This document shows positions 52,053 to 61,318 of a stretch of DNA of 64,000 bases, piece after piece. Made by a program: the position numbers and the translations under genes. The stretch comes from [Enterobacter] lignolyticus SCF1 (lineage in GTDB: Bacteria > Pseudomonadota > Gammaproteobacteria > Enterobacterales > Enterobacteriaceae). How positions within the stretch are numbered: position 1 is the first letter of the stretch; each line of letters opens with the position of its first letter. The DNA lies in assembly GCF_000164865.1 (NCBI RefSeq), contig NC_014618.1, forward strand, positions 1,984,001 to 2,048,000. The letters run 5' to 3'. The notes under the pieces are model-generated. The model had not been told where the DNA came from and did no database searches. It saw only the letters and a list, made by a program, of their open reading frames with translations.

Positions 52053-53825
52053 ATGCGTACAGAATATTGCGGGCAACTGCGTCAGTCCCACGTCGGGCAG
52101 CAGGTGACTTTGTGTGGTTGGGTCAACCGCCGTCGTGATCTCGGCAGCCTTATCTTCATCGATATGCGTGACCGCGAAGGTATCGTTCAGGTGTTCTTCG
52201 ACCCGGATCGCGTCGATGCGTTTAAACTGGCCTCCGAACTGCGTAATGAGTTCTGCATTCAGGTCACCGGCACCGTACGTGCGCGCGACGAGAGAAACGT
52301 AAACCGCGATATGGCGACCGGCGAGGTGGAAGTCTTCGCCACCGATCTGACCATCATCAACCGCGCGGAACCGCTGCCGCTCGACTCAAACCAGGTCAAC
52401 ACCGAAGAAGCGCGTCTGAAGTACCGCTATCTCGACCTGCGTCGCCCGGAGATGGCCCAGCGCCTGAAAACCCGCGCGAAAATCACCAGCTTTGTGCGTC
52501 GCTTCATGGACGACCACGGCTTTCTCGACATCGAAACCCCGATGCTGACCAAAGCGACGCCGGAAGGCGCGCGCGATTACCTGGTGCCGAGCCGCGTGCA
52601 CAAGGGTAAATTCTACGCGCTGCCGCAGTCGCCGCAGCTGTTCAAACAGCTGCTGATGATGTCCGGCTTCGACCGCTACTACCAGATTGTTAAATGCTTC
52701 CGCGACGAAGACCTGCGCGCTGACCGCCAGCCGGAATTCACCCAGATCGACGTGGAAACCTCCTTCATGACCGCGCCGCAGGTGCGTGAAGTGATGGAAG
52801 CGATGGTGCGTCAGATGTGGCTGGAAATTAAGGGCGTGGATCTGGGCGATTTCCCGATCATGACCTTCGCCGAAGCAGAACGCCGCTACGGCTCCGACAA
52901 ACCGGATCTGCGTAACCCGATGGAGCTGGTGGACGTTGCCGACCTGCTGAAAAACGTTGAGTTCGCAGTCTTCGCCGGTCCGGCTAACGACCCGAAAGGC
53001 CGCGTCGCCGCGCTGCGCGTTCCGGGCGGCGCCAGCTTAAGCCGCAAGCAGATTGACGACTACGGCAACTTTATTAAGATTTACGGCGCGAAGGGCCTGG
53101 CGTACATCAAGGTCAACGAACGCGCGAATGGCCTGGACGGCATCAACAGCCCGGTGGCGAAGTTCCTGAATGCTGAAATCGTGGAAGAGATCCTGGCCCG
53201 CACCGGCGCGCAGGATGGCGACATGATTTTCTTCGGCGCGGACAACAAGAAAGTGGTGGCCGACGCGCTGGGCGCGCTGCGCCTCAAGCTCGGCAAAGAC
53301 CTGAGCCTGACCGCCGAAAGCAAATGGGCGCCGCTGTGGGTTATCGACTTCCCGATGTTTGAAGAGGACGGCGAAGGCGGCCTGACCGCGATGCACCACC
53401 CGTTCACCTCGCCGAAGGATATGACTGCGGCCGAGCTGAAGGCAGCGCCGGAAGAGGCGGTCGCCAACGCCTACGACATGGTTATCAACGGCTACGAAGT
53501 GGGCGGTGGTTCTGTGCGTATTCACCGTGGCGACATGCAGCAGACCGTGTTTGGCATCCTCGGCATCAATGAACAGGAGCAGCGCGAGAAGTTCGGCTTC
53601 CTGCTGGACGCGCTGAAGTACGGCACGCCGCCGCACGCGGGCCTGGCATTCGGTCTGGATCGCCTGACCATGCTGCTGACCGGCACTGACAACATTCGTG
53701 ATGTTATCGCCTTCCCGAAAACCACCGCCGCGGCCTGTCTGATGACCGAAGCGCCGAGCTTTGCTAACCCGGCGTCTCTCGCCGAGCTGGGCATTCAGGT
53801 GGTCAAGAAGGAAGAGAATAACTGA
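52053..53825 (+). CDS. aspS: AspS, aspartyl-tRNA synthetase
   Basis: 590 residues, same as E. coli. N-terminal OB-fold anticodon-binding domain (~1-105), class II catalytic core with RYLDLRRPEM, FRDEDLRADRQPEFTQID (motif 2) and GLAFGLDRL (motif 3), and the bacterial insertion domain at ~280-420. First gene of aspS-nudB-yebC-ruvC. Confidence 0.97.
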   Translation: MRTEYCGQLRQSHVGQQVTLCGWVNRRRDLGSLIFIDMRDREGIVQVFFDPDRVDAFKLASELRNEFCIQVTGTVRARDERNVNRDMATGEVEVFATDLTIINRAEPLPLDSNQVNTEEARLKYRYLDLRRPEMAQRLKTRAKITSFVRRFMDDHGFLDIETPMLTKATPEGARDYLVPSRVHKGKFYALPQSPQLFKQLLMMSGFDRYYQIVKCFRDEDLRADRQPEFTQIDVETSFMTAPQVREVMEAMVRQMWLEIKGVDLGDFPIMTFAEAERRYGSDKPDLRNPMELVDVADLLKNVEFAVFAGPANDPKGRVAALRVPGGASLSRKQIDDYGNFIKIYGAKGLAYIKVNERANGLDGINSPVAKFLNAEIVEEILARTGAQDGDMIFFGADNKKVVADALGALRLKLGKDLSLTAESKWAPLWVIDFPMFEEDGEGGLTAMHHPFTSPKDMTAAELKAAPEEAVANAYDMVINGYEVGGGSVRIHRGDMQQTVFGILGINEQEQREKFGFLLDALKYGTPPHAGLAFGLDRLTMLLTGTDNIRDVIAFPKTTAAACLMTEAPSFANPASLAELGIQVVKKEENN

Positions 53826-53826
53826 T

Positions 53827-54270
53827 ATGACGTTTAAGCTCCCCGTTTCGGTTTTAGTGGTCATTTTTGCGCAAGATACGAAACGGGTGCTGATGCTGCA
53901 GCGGCGCGACGATCCGGCGTTCTGGCAGTCAGTGACTGGCAGCCTTGAAGCCGGTGAAACCGCGCCGCAGGCCGCCGCGCGTGAAGTAAAGGAAGAGGTC
54001 GCCATTGACGTTGCCGGTGAGCAACTGACCTTAGAGGACTGTCAGCGCACGGTGGAGTTTGAGATTTTTTCGCATTTACGTCATCGCTACGCGCCGGGTA
54101 CCGAGCGCAATACAGAATCGTGGTTCTGTCTTGCGCTGCCCCATGAGCGACAGGTCGAGATAAGCGAACATCTGGCATACCGCTGGGTAGACGCAGGCGA
54201 AGCCGCCAGCCTCACCAAGTCGTGGAGCAACCGGCAGGCGATTGAAGAATTTGTAATTCATACCGTCTGA
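53827..54270 (+). CDS. nudB: NudB, dihydroneopterin triphosphate pyrophosphatase
   Basis: 147 residues from MTFKLPVSVLVV, beginning 1 nt after the aspS stop; upstream reading only overlaps aspS. Full Nudix box: G-S-L-E-A-G-E-T...REVKEEV. Removes pyrophosphate from dihydroneopterin triphosphate in folate synthesis. Confidence 0.95.
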   Translation: MTFKLPVSVLVVIFAQDTKRVLMLQRRDDPAFWQSVTGSLEAGETAPQAAAREVKEEVAIDVAGEQLTLEDCQRTVEFEIFSHLRHRYAPGTERNTESWFCLALPHERQVEISEHLAYRWVDAGEAASLTKSWSNRQAIEEFVIHTV

Positions 54271-54297
54271 GAAAGACGGCTTACTGGAGATATTTTT

Positions 54298-55038
54298 ATG
54301 GCAGGTCATAGTAAATGGGCCAACACCAAACACCGCAAAGCGGCACAGGATGCCAAGCGCGGTAAAATTTTCACCAAAATCATTCGTGAGCTGGTAACAG
54401 CTGCGCGTCTGGGCGGCGGCGATGCGGGTTCCAACCCGCGTCTGCGTGCGGCAATTGATAAAGCGCTGTCCAACAACATGACGCGCGACACCCTGAACCG
54501 TGCGATTGCGCGCGGCGTAGGCGGTGACGAAGACGCGAACATGGAAACCATCATTTATGAAGGCTACGGCCCTGGCGGTACCGCCGTGATGGTGGAGTGC
54601 CTGTCCGACAACCGTAACCGTACCGTTGCCGAAGTGCGTCACGCCTTCACCAAAACCGGTGGTAACCTGGGGACCGACGGCTCCGTTTCCTACCTGTTCA
54701 GCAAAAAAGGGGTGATTTCCTTTGACGCGGGCGATGAAGACACCATCATGGAAGCGGCGCTGGAAGCCGGTGCTGAAGACGTGGTGACCTTTGACGACGG
54801 CGCTATCGACGTATACACCGCCTGGGAAGAGATGGGCGCGGTACGCGATGCGCTGGAAGCCGCTGGCCTGAAAGCGGACAACGCAGAAGTCTCCATGATC
54901 CCGTCGACCAAAGCGGACATGGATGCGGAAACTGCGCCGAAGCTGCTGCGTCTTATCGATATGCTCGAAGACTGCGACGACGTGCAGGAAGTGTACCACA
55001 ACGGCGAAATCTCTGATGAGGTTGCGGCAACCCTGTAA
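54298..55038 (+). CDS. yebC: YebC, TACO1-family protein
   Basis: 246 residues, as in E. coli. MAGHSKWANTKHRK start is diagnostic. YebC/TACO1 proteins have been described as transcription regulators and, more recently, as factors that help ribosomes through proline stretches. Positioned just before ruvC, as in most proteobacteria. Confidence 0.96.
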   Translation: MAGHSKWANTKHRKAAQDAKRGKIFTKIIRELVTAARLGGGDAGSNPRLRAAIDKALSNNMTRDTLNRAIARGVGGDEDANMETIIYEGYGPGGTAVMVECLSDNRNRTVAEVRHAFTKTGGNLGTDGSVSYLFSKKGVISFDAGDEDTIMEAALEAGAEDVVTFDDGAIDVYTAWEEMGAVRDALEAAGLKADNAEVSMIPSTKADMDAETAPKLLRLIDMLEDCDDVQEVYHNGEISDEVAATL

Positions 55039-55074
55039 TGGCGTTGCTGACCATAACACCACCGGGAGCGCGTG

Positions 55075-55596
55075 ATGGCCATTATTCTCGGCATTGACCC
55101 AGGCTCACGCGTCACCGGTTATGGCGTCATCCGTCAGGTTGGTCGCCAGCTAACCTACCTTGGCAGCGGCTGTATTCGCACCAAAGTCGACGATCTGCCG
55201 TCGCGCCTGAAGCTTATCTACGCAGGCGTGACGGAGATAATCACCCAGTTTCAGCCCGACTATTTCGCCATTGAGCAGGTTTTTATGGCGAAAAACGCCG
55301 ACTCGGCGCTGAAGCTCGGCCAGGCGCGCGGCGTCGCTATCGTCGCGGCGGTAAACCAGGATTTGCCGGTGTTTGAATATGCCGCCCGTCAGGTAAAACA
55401 GACGGTGGTCGGCATCGGCAGCGCGGAGAAAAGCCAGGTGCAGCACATGGTGCGAACCCTGCTGAAGCTTCCCGCTAACCCTCAGGCCGATGCGGCGGAT
55501 GCGCTGGCGATAGCCATTACGCACTGTCACGTCAGCCAGAATGCGATGCAGGTGAGCGAATCGCGGCTCAACCTGGCGCGAGGAAGGCTACGTTAA
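55075..55596 (+). CDS. ruvC: RuvC, Holliday junction resolvase
   Basis: 173 residues from ATG (MAIILGIDPGSR); a GTG immediately before it is ignored because the length then matches E. coli. Catalytic acids visible: D7 (GIDPGS), Glu in FAIEQVF, and the two Asp of QADAADALA. Cuts junctions moved by RuvAB. Ends in a terminator that overlaps the ruvA LexA box. Confidence 0.96.
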   Translation: MAIILGIDPGSRVTGYGVIRQVGRQLTYLGSGCIRTKVDDLPSRLKLIYAGVTEIITQFQPDYFAIEQVFMAKNADSALKLGQARGVAIVAAVNQDLPVFEYAARQVKQTVVGIGSAEKSQVQHMVRTLLKLPANPQADAADALAIAITHCHVSQNAMQVSESRLNLARGRLR

Positions 55597-55606
55597 TGCA
55601 AAATCA

Positions 55607-55631
55607 GGCTGGATGTTTATCCAGCCTTTTT
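55607..55631 (+). promoter_or_regulatory. LexA box of ruvAB overlapping the ruvC terminator
   Basis: CTGGATGTTTATCCAG (55609-55624) has the form of the known E. coli ruvA SOS box (CTGG-N8-CCAG). The same bases form the terminator stem AGGCTGGA / TCCAGCCT with a T-run to 55631. It stands 52 nt before ruvA. Confidence 0.82.
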
Positions 55632-55676
55632 TTATGATATGGCTTTCGAACTCATACCCTAACGCAGGAGCGTCAT

Positions 55677-56288
55677 GTGATCGGCAGACTCAGAGGCATT
55701 ATTCTGGAAAAACAACCCCCGCTGGTACTGTTAGAGGCGGGCGGCGTCGGCTACGAAGTCCATATGCCAATGACCTGTTTCTACGAACTGCCGGACCAGG
55801 GGAAAGAGGCTATTATTTTCACCCATTTTGTGGTGCGCGAGGACGCCCAGCTGCTGTTTGGCTTCAATAACAAGCAGGAGCGCACGCTGTTCCGCGAGCT
55901 TATCAAGACCAACGGCGTGGGGCCGAAGCTGGCGCTGGCGATTCTTTCCGGTATGTCCGCGGCGCAGTTCGTTAACGCGGTTGAACGCGAAGATCCGGCG
56001 GCGCTGGTGAAACTGCCGGGCATCGGCAAGAAAACCGCAGAGCGCCTGATTGTCGAGATGAAGGACCGCTTCAAAGGCCTGCACGGCGATCTGTTCACTC
56101 CGGCCGCCGACCTGGTGCTGACCTCTCCGGCGAGCCCGGCGGCGGATGATGCCGAGCAGGAAGCGGTTGCCGCGCTGGTGGCGCTGGGCTATAAACCACA
56201 GGAAGCCAGCCGGATGATAAGCAAAATCGCCCGTCCGGACGCCAACAGTGAAACGCTAATTCGCGAAGCGCTTCGCGCCGCATTGTGA
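55677..56288 (+). CDS. ruvA: RuvA, Holliday junction-binding subunit
   Basis: 203 residues, GTG start. N-terminal OB fold (MIGRLRGIILEKQPP), helix-hairpin-helix motifs (KTNGVGPKLALAIL, LVKLPGIGKKTAERL), and C-terminal RuvB-binding domain after an acidic/Pro linker. Holds the junction in a square-planar form. E. coli K-12 has yebB between ruvC and ruvA; it is absent here. Confidence 0.97.
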   Translation: MIGRLRGIILEKQPPLVLLEAGGVGYEVHMPMTCFYELPDQGKEAIIFTHFVVREDAQLLFGFNNKQERTLFRELIKTNGVGPKLALAILSGMSAAQFVNAVEREDPAALVKLPGIGKKTAERLIVEMKDRFKGLHGDLFTPAADLVLTSPASPAADDAEQEAVAALVALGYKPQEASRMISKIARPDANSETLIREALRAAL

Positions 56289-56296
56289 GGTAAGGG

Positions 56297-57307
56297 ATGA
56301 TTGAAGCAGACCGCCTGATTTCCGCAGGCAGCTCCACTGCAGAAGAGGTTGCAGACCGCGCGATTCGCCCGAAGCTGCTGGCGGAGTACGTCGGCCAGCC
56401 GCAGGTGCGCTCGCAGATGGAAATCTTCATTCAGGCGGCGAAGCTGCGCGGCGATGCGCTGGATCATCTGCTTATCTTTGGTCCGCCGGGGCTGGGCAAA
56501 ACCACGCTGGCGAATATTGTCGCCAACGAGATGGGCGTCAATCTGCGCACCACCTCCGGCCCGGTGCTGGAAAAGGCCGGCGACCTGGCGGCGATGCTGA
56601 CCAACCTCGAACCGCACGACGTGCTGTTTATCGATGAAATCCACCGCCTGTCCCCGGTGGTGGAAGAGGTGCTGTATCCGGCGATGGAGGATTATCAGCT
56701 GGATATTATGATTGGCGAAGGCCCCGCCGCGCGCTCGATTAAAATTGACCTGCCGCCGTTTACCCTGATTGGCGCCACCACCCGCGCCGGTTCGCTGACG
56801 TCGCCGCTGCGCGACCGCTTCGGCATTGTGCAGCGCCTGGAGTTTTACCAGGTACCGGATCTTCAGCACATCGTCGGGCGCAGCGCGCGCTATATGGGGC
56901 TTGAGATGAGTGAAGAAGGGGCGCTGGAAGTGGCCCGCCGCTCCCGCGGTACGCCGCGTATCGCCAACCGCCTGCTGCGACGGGTGCGTGATTTCGCCGA
57001 GGTGCGCCACGACGGCACGATTTCGGCGCACATTGCCGCCGAGGCGCTGGATATGCTCAACGTTGACGCCGAAGGGTTTGACTATATGGACCGCAAGCTG
57101 CTGCTGGCGGTAATCGACAAGTTCTTCGGCGGACCGGTGGGGCTGGATAACCTGGCCGCGGCCATCGGCGAAGAGCGTGAGACCATTGAGGATGTGCTGG
57201 AGCCCTACCTGATTCAGCAGGGCTTTTTGCAGCGCACGCCGCGCGGGCGAATGGCGACAGTGCGGGCGTGGAACCATTTCGGCATCACCCCGCCGCAGAC
57301 GCCATAA
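56297..57307 (+). CDS. ruvB: RuvB, branch-migration AAA+ motor
   Basis: 336 residues, as in E. coli. Walker A GPPGLGKTT, Walker B FIDEIHRL, sensor ATTRAGSLTSPLRDRF with Arg finger, and a C-terminal winged helix (RTPRGRMAT). Operon with ruvA, 8 nt apart. Converges on znuB, leaving 2 nt between the stops. Confidence 0.97.
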   Translation: MIEADRLISAGSSTAEEVADRAIRPKLLAEYVGQPQVRSQMEIFIQAAKLRGDALDHLLIFGPPGLGKTTLANIVANEMGVNLRTTSGPVLEKAGDLAAMLTNLEPHDVLFIDEIHRLSPVVEEVLYPAMEDYQLDIMIGEGPAARSIKIDLPPFTLIGATTRAGSLTSPLRDRFGIVQRLEFYQVPDLQHIVGRSARYMGLEMSEEGALEVARRSRGTPRIANRLLRRVRDFAEVRHDGTISAHIAAEALDMLNVDAEGFDYMDRKLLLAVIDKFFGGPVGLDNLAAAIGEERETIEDVLEPYLIQQGFLQRTPRGRMATVRAWNHFGITPPQTP

Positions 57308-57309
57308 AG

Positions 57310-58095
57310 CTACTGCGCCGCTTTTTTCGTCATGCTGAGAATAAACAGCGCCGCGGCGCACAGCACTACCGACGGCCCTGCCGGCGTATCGTAGAAGGCG
57401 GAGAAGGTAAGCCCGCCTGTAACCGCTATCATCCCCGTTACTACCGCGATCCAGGCCATCTGCTCCGGCGTACGGGCGAAACGACGCGCGGTCGCCGCCG
57501 GGATGATCAGCAGCGACGTGATAATCAGCGCGCCGACAAACTTCATCGCCACGCCGATAGTCAGTGCCGTCACCAGCATCAGCAGCAGCTTCACGCGCTG
57601 CAGCTTCACACCGTCCACAAACGCCAGGTCGGGGCTGATGGTCATCGACAGCAGGTTACGCCACTGCCAGAGTAAAATCGCCACCACCACGATAACGCCG
57701 AGGGCAATAGAGATAAGGTCGGACGGCGTGACGGCAAGCAGATCGCCAAACAGGTAGGCCATCAGGTCGACGCGCACGTTGGACATCAGGCTGACCACCA
57801 CCAGGCCCAGCGACAGCGCGCTGTGGGCCATAATCCCCAGCAGCGTGTCCACCGCGAGGTGAGGGCGGCGCTCCAGCCAGACCAGACCGCCCGCCAGCAT
57901 CAGTGTGACCACAATCACCGCATAAAACGGGTTCACGTTCAGCAGCAGGCCAAAAGCGACGCCGAGCAGCGAGGCGTGGGCGAGGGTGTCGCCGAAGTAG
58001 GACATCCGGCGCCAGACGACAAACGAGCCCAGCGGACCCGCCGCGCAGGCGAGCATGATCCCGGCCAGCCAGCCGGGCAGAAGCAGTTCAATCAT
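57310..58095 (-). CDS. znuB: ZnuB, zinc ABC importer permease
   Basis: 261 residues, ABC-3 permease family with ~8 membrane helices. Conserved GPLGSFVVWRRMSYFGDTLAHASLLG at the N-terminus (first part shown is typical). Transports zinc from ZnuA across the inner membrane. Overlaps znuC by 4 nt. Confidence 0.95.
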   Translation of the reverse strand: MIELLLPGWLAGIMLACAAGPLGSFVVWRRMSYFGDTLAHASLLGVAFGLLLNVNPFYAVIVVTLMLAGGLVWLERRPHLAVDTLLGIMAHSALSLGLVVVSLMSNVRVDLMAYLFGDLLAVTPSDLISIALGVIVVVAILLWQWRNLLSMTISPDLAFVDGVKLQRVKLLLMLVTALTIGVAMKFVGALIITSLLIIPAATARRFARTPEQMAWIAVVTGMIAVTGGLTFSAFYDTPAGPSVVLCAAALFILSMTKKAAQ

Positions 58096-58847
58096 GAGTG
58101 ACCATTTCCCCGGCGCAGTACGATGCGTCCCTGTAAATCATGGCGGTGGTTATGCTGATGGCGATAGATACCGAGCTGCTGCGCGCCGCGCTGGCCGAAC
58201 ATCGAGATAAATTCCGGATGCATGGAAACCACCTCCGGCGTGCCGGAGCAGCAGATATGGTGATTCAGACACAGCACCTCGTCGGTTTTCGCCATCACCA
58301 GATGCAGGTCGTGGGACACCATCAGCACCGCGCAGTTAAGCTCAAGGCGCAGCTGGTCAATCAGATCATACAGCGCGACCTGGCCGTTGACATCAACGCC
58401 CTGGGTCGGTTCGTCCAGAACCAGCAGCTGCGGCCGGTTGAGCAGGGCGCGCGCCAGCAGCACGCGCTGGGTTTCCCCGCCGGAGAGCTTTTGCATCGGC
58501 GCGTCGAGCAGGTGTCCCGCCTGGACACGTTTCAGCGCCGGTAAAATATCGTCCTTGCGCGTCCCAGGACGCAGGCGCAGAAAGCGTCCTACCGTCAGCG
58601 GCATGGTGGCGTCAAGGTGCAGCTTCTGCGGAACATAGCCGATACGCAGCTTCCCTTCGCGGCGGATAACGCCCTCGCCGGGCGCGACCAGTCCGAGAAC
58701 CACGCGGACGAGCGTCGACTTCCCGGCGCCGTTGGGGCCAAGAAGCGTCAATATTTTGCCTGGCTTCAGAGCCAGTGAAACATCCGACAGCACGCGGCGT
58801 TGGCCGAAGCTGACCGAGACGTTTTCTAGTGTGACAAGATTGGTCAT
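58092..58847 (-). CDS. znuC: ZnuC, zinc ABC importer ATPase
   Basis: 251 residues starting at MTNLVTLENVSVSFG, equal to E. coli; a start 6 codons upstream is unlikely. Walker A GPNGAGKST, signature LSGGETQRVLLARA, Walker B LLVLDEPTQGVD, and a His-rich C-terminus (YRHQHNHRHD) seen in zinc ATPases. Divergent from znuA around a Zur box. Confidence 0.96.
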   Translation of the reverse strand: MTNLVTLENVSVSFGQRRVLSDVSLALKPGKILTLLGPNGAGKSTLVRVVLGLVAPGEGVIRREGKLRIGYVPQKLHLDATMPLTVGRFLRLRPGTRKDDILPALKRVQAGHLLDAPMQKLSGGETQRVLLARALLNRPQLLVLDEPTQGVDVNGQVALYDLIDQLRLELNCAVLMVSHDLHLVMAKTDEVLCLNHHICCSGTPEVVSMHPEFISMFGQRGAQQLGIYRHQHNHRHDLQGRIVLRRGNGHS

Positions 58848-58873
58848 GAGAATTTGGGCTTGCACTAACGAGT

Positions 58874-58894
58874 GAATGTTATAATATCACATTC
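58874..58894. promoter_or_regulatory. Zur box between znuC and znuA
   Basis: GAATGTTATAATATCACATT plus C is a near-palindrome matching the Zur consensus GAAATGTTATA-WTATAACATTTC. It lies 27 bp from the znuC start and 31 bp from the znuA start, so one site can repress both directions when zinc is sufficient. Confidence 0.88.
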
Positions 58895-58924
58895 CCCTCA
58901 TCCATTACGATTAAATGACGCATT

Positions 58925-59869
58925 ATGTTACATAAAAATACGCTTCTTTGCGCAGCCTTATCGGCTGCCCTGTGGGGAGCCGCCGCGGCGCCTTCTCAGG
59001 CGGCCGTTGTCGCTTCGCTGAAACCGGTCGGATTCATTGCCGCCGCCATTGCAGACGGTGTAACAGAGACGCAGGTTCTGCTGCCTGACGGCGCTTCAGA
59101 ACACGACTATTCCCTGCGCCCATCGGATGTAAAACGCTTACAAAACGCCGACTTAGTGGTATGGATTGGTCCAGAAATGGAAGCCTTTATGGACAAGACA
59201 ACTAGCGCGTTCCCGGAGGGTAAAAAAGTCACGATTTCAACGCTCGACGGCGTGAAACCGCTGCTCATCAAAGGAGTGGACGATGACGACCATGCCGATG
59301 AGCATGACCACGGCAGCGCTGAAAAAAGTGATGCAGATCACCATCATGGCGAGTACAACATGCATCTGTGGCTCTCCCCAGAGATAGCGCGCCTCTCAGC
59401 GGTTGCAATCCACGATAAATTAGTGGAACTTATGCCGCAAAGTCGAGCCAAACTAGACGCCAACCTGAAGGATTTTGAGGCACAACTTGCCGCAGCCGAT
59501 AAGCAGGTGGGTAGCGAGCTGGCGCCGCTGAAAAATAAGGGGTATTTCGTTTTTCATGATGCCTATGGCTACTACGAAAAACACTACGGTTTGACCTCGT
59601 TGGGGCATTTTACCGTCAACCCGGAAATTCAGCCTGGTGCGCAGCGTTTACACGAAATAAGAACACAGTTGGTTGAGCAAAAAGCGACCTGCGTTTTTGC
59701 TGAGCCACAATTCAGGCCGGCAGTGGTGGAAGCGGTTGCCCGCGGAACCTCCGTTCGTATGGGAACGCTGGACCCGCTCGGCATTAGCATCCCGGTGAGT
59801 AAAACGAGCTATGCGGCGTTTCTTACCCAACTGGCGAACCAGTATGCGAGCTGCCTGAAAGGAGATTAA
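58925..59869 (+). CDS. znuA: ZnuA, periplasmic zinc-binding protein
   Basis: 314 residues. Signal peptide to about residue 26 (...AAAPSQA). Cluster A-I binding protein: zinc-ligand segments SEHDYSLRPSD and YNMHLWLSP, a His/Asp-rich flexible loop (DDDHADEHDHG...ADHHHGEYN) at ~118-145, and FHDAYGYYEKHYG. Captures zinc for ZnuBC. Confidence 0.96.
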   Translation: MLHKNTLLCAALSAALWGAAAAPSQAAVVASLKPVGFIAAAIADGVTETQVLLPDGASEHDYSLRPSDVKRLQNADLVVWIGPEMEAFMDKTTSAFPEGKKVTISTLDGVKPLLIKGVDDDDHADEHDHGSAEKSDADHHHGEYNMHLWLSPEIARLSAVAIHDKLVELMPQSRAKLDANLKDFEAQLAAADKQVGSELAPLKNKGYFVFHDAYGYYEKHYGLTSLGHFTVNPEIQPGAQRLHEIRTQLVEQKATCVFAEPQFRPAVVEAVARGTSVRMGTLDPLGISIPVSKTSYAAFLTQLANQYASCLKGD

Positions 59870-59884
59870 TGAGGAAGTGAATAC

Positions 59885-61204
59885 GTGCAACAGATAGCCC
59901 GCTCTGTCGCCCTGGCATTTAACAATTTGCCGCGACCTCACCGCGTTATGCTGGGGTCGCTTACCGTTCTCACCTTAGCGGTCGCCGTCTGGCGACCCTA
60001 CGTTTATCACCCCAACACCGCGCCGATCGTCAAAACGATCGAGCTGGAAAAAAACGAAATCCGTTCACTGCTGCCCGAGGCCAGCGAGCCTATCGACCAG
60101 GCGCCGCAGGAAGAAGAAGCCATTCCCCAGGACGAACTGGATGATAAAGCCGATGGCGATGCCGGCGTGCATGAGTACGTGGTGTCGACAGGCGATACCC
60201 TCAGCAGCGTGCTGAACCAGTACGGTATCGACATGGGCGACATCAGCCAGCTTTCCGCTGCGGATAAAGACCTGCGCAACCTGAAAATCGGCCAGCAGCT
60301 GTCATGGACGCTCAACGCCGATGGCGATCTGCAGCAGCTGACCTGGGAGATGTCCCGCCGCGAAACGCGCACCTACGACCGCACCGCTAACGGCTTTAAG
60401 ATGAGCAGCGAAATGCAGGAAGGTGACTGGGTGAACAGCGTGCTGAAAGGCACCGTCGGCGCAAGCTTTGTCTCAAGCGCCCGCGACGCCGGGCTGACCA
60501 GCGCGGAAATTAGCGCGGTTATTAAAGCGATGCAGTGGCAGATGGACCTCCGCAAGCTGAAAAAAGGCGACGAGTTTTCGGTGCTGATGTCCCGCGAAAT
60601 GCTGGAAGGCAAGCGCGAGCAGAGCCAGCTGTTGGGCGTGCGTCTGCGTTCCGATGGTAAAGACTACTACGCGATTCGCGCCGAAGACGGCAAATTCTAT
60701 GACCGCAACGGCACCGGGCTGGCGAAGGGGTTCCTGCGCTTCCCGACCTCGCGCCAGTTCCGCGTCTCGTCAAACTTTAACCCGCGTCGCCTGAACCCGG
60801 TCACGGGCCGCGTCGCGCCGCACCGCGGCGTAGACTTTGCGATGCCGCAGGGTACGCCGGTTCTGGCGGTTGGCGACGGCGAAGTCGTGCAGGCGAAACG
60901 CAGCGGCGCGGCCGGATACTATGTGGCGATTCGCCATGGCCGGACCTACACCACGCGCTATATGCACCTGCGTAAGCTGCTGGTCAAGCCTGGACAGAAG
61001 ATAAAGCGCGGCGACCGTATCGCCCTGTCAGGGAATACCGGCCGTTCTACCGGCCCGCATCTGCATTATGAAGTGTGGATCAACCAGCAGGCGGTGAACC
61101 CGCTGACGGCGAAGCTGCCGCGTACCGAGGGGCTGACCGGCTCCGATCGCCGCGATTACCTGGCGCAGGTGAAAGACGTCGTTCCGCAGCTGCAGATTGA
61201 TTAA
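59885..61204 (+). CDS. mepM: MepM, murein D,D-endopeptidase (YebA)
   Basis: 439 residues from GTG. Single N-terminal membrane anchor (~20-40), LysM-like domain (EYVVSTGDTLSSVLNQYG) at ~95-145, OapA/second domain, and a C-terminal M23 LytM peptidase with HRGVDFAMPQGTPV and HLHYEVW zinc ligands. Cuts mDAP-D-Ala crosslinks to allow insertion of new glycan strands. 15 nt after znuA. Confidence 0.94.
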   Translation: MQQIARSVALAFNNLPRPHRVMLGSLTVLTLAVAVWRPYVYHPNTAPIVKTIELEKNEIRSLLPEASEPIDQAPQEEEAIPQDELDDKADGDAGVHEYVVSTGDTLSSVLNQYGIDMGDISQLSAADKDLRNLKIGQQLSWTLNADGDLQQLTWEMSRRETRTYDRTANGFKMSSEMQEGDWVNSVLKGTVGASFVSSARDAGLTSAEISAVIKAMQWQMDLRKLKKGDEFSVLMSREMLEGKREQSQLLGVRLRSDGKDYYAIRAEDGKFYDRNGTGLAKGFLRFPTSRQFRVSSNFNPRRLNPVTGRVAPHRGVDFAMPQGTPVLAVGDGEVVQAKRSGAAGYYVAIRHGRTYTTRYMHLRKLLVKPGQKIKRGDRIALSGNTGRSTGPHLHYEVWINQQAVNPLTAKLPRTEGLTGSDRRDYLAQVKDVVPQLQID

Positions 61205-61220
61205 TTGCTGTTCGCGCAAG

Positions 61221-61248
61221 GCCGGCACCCGATGGGCGCCGGCTTTTT
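61221..61248 (+). terminator. terminator after mepM
   Basis: GCCGGC-ACCC-GAT-GGGC-GCCGGC hairpin with five T, 16 nt past the mepM stop. Confidence 0.8.
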
Positions 61249-61318
61249 CTTTTGTGCGATGCTTCCGGCCTCGCTACACTATCCCATTATTTATTTCTGG
61301 TACGACTCTGGAACCGGC

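Noticed and set aside
61205..61318. 38-codon N-terminal extension of LpxM
   Set aside because: It begins immediately after the mepM stop and passes through a strong terminator; homology starts at METKKNN.
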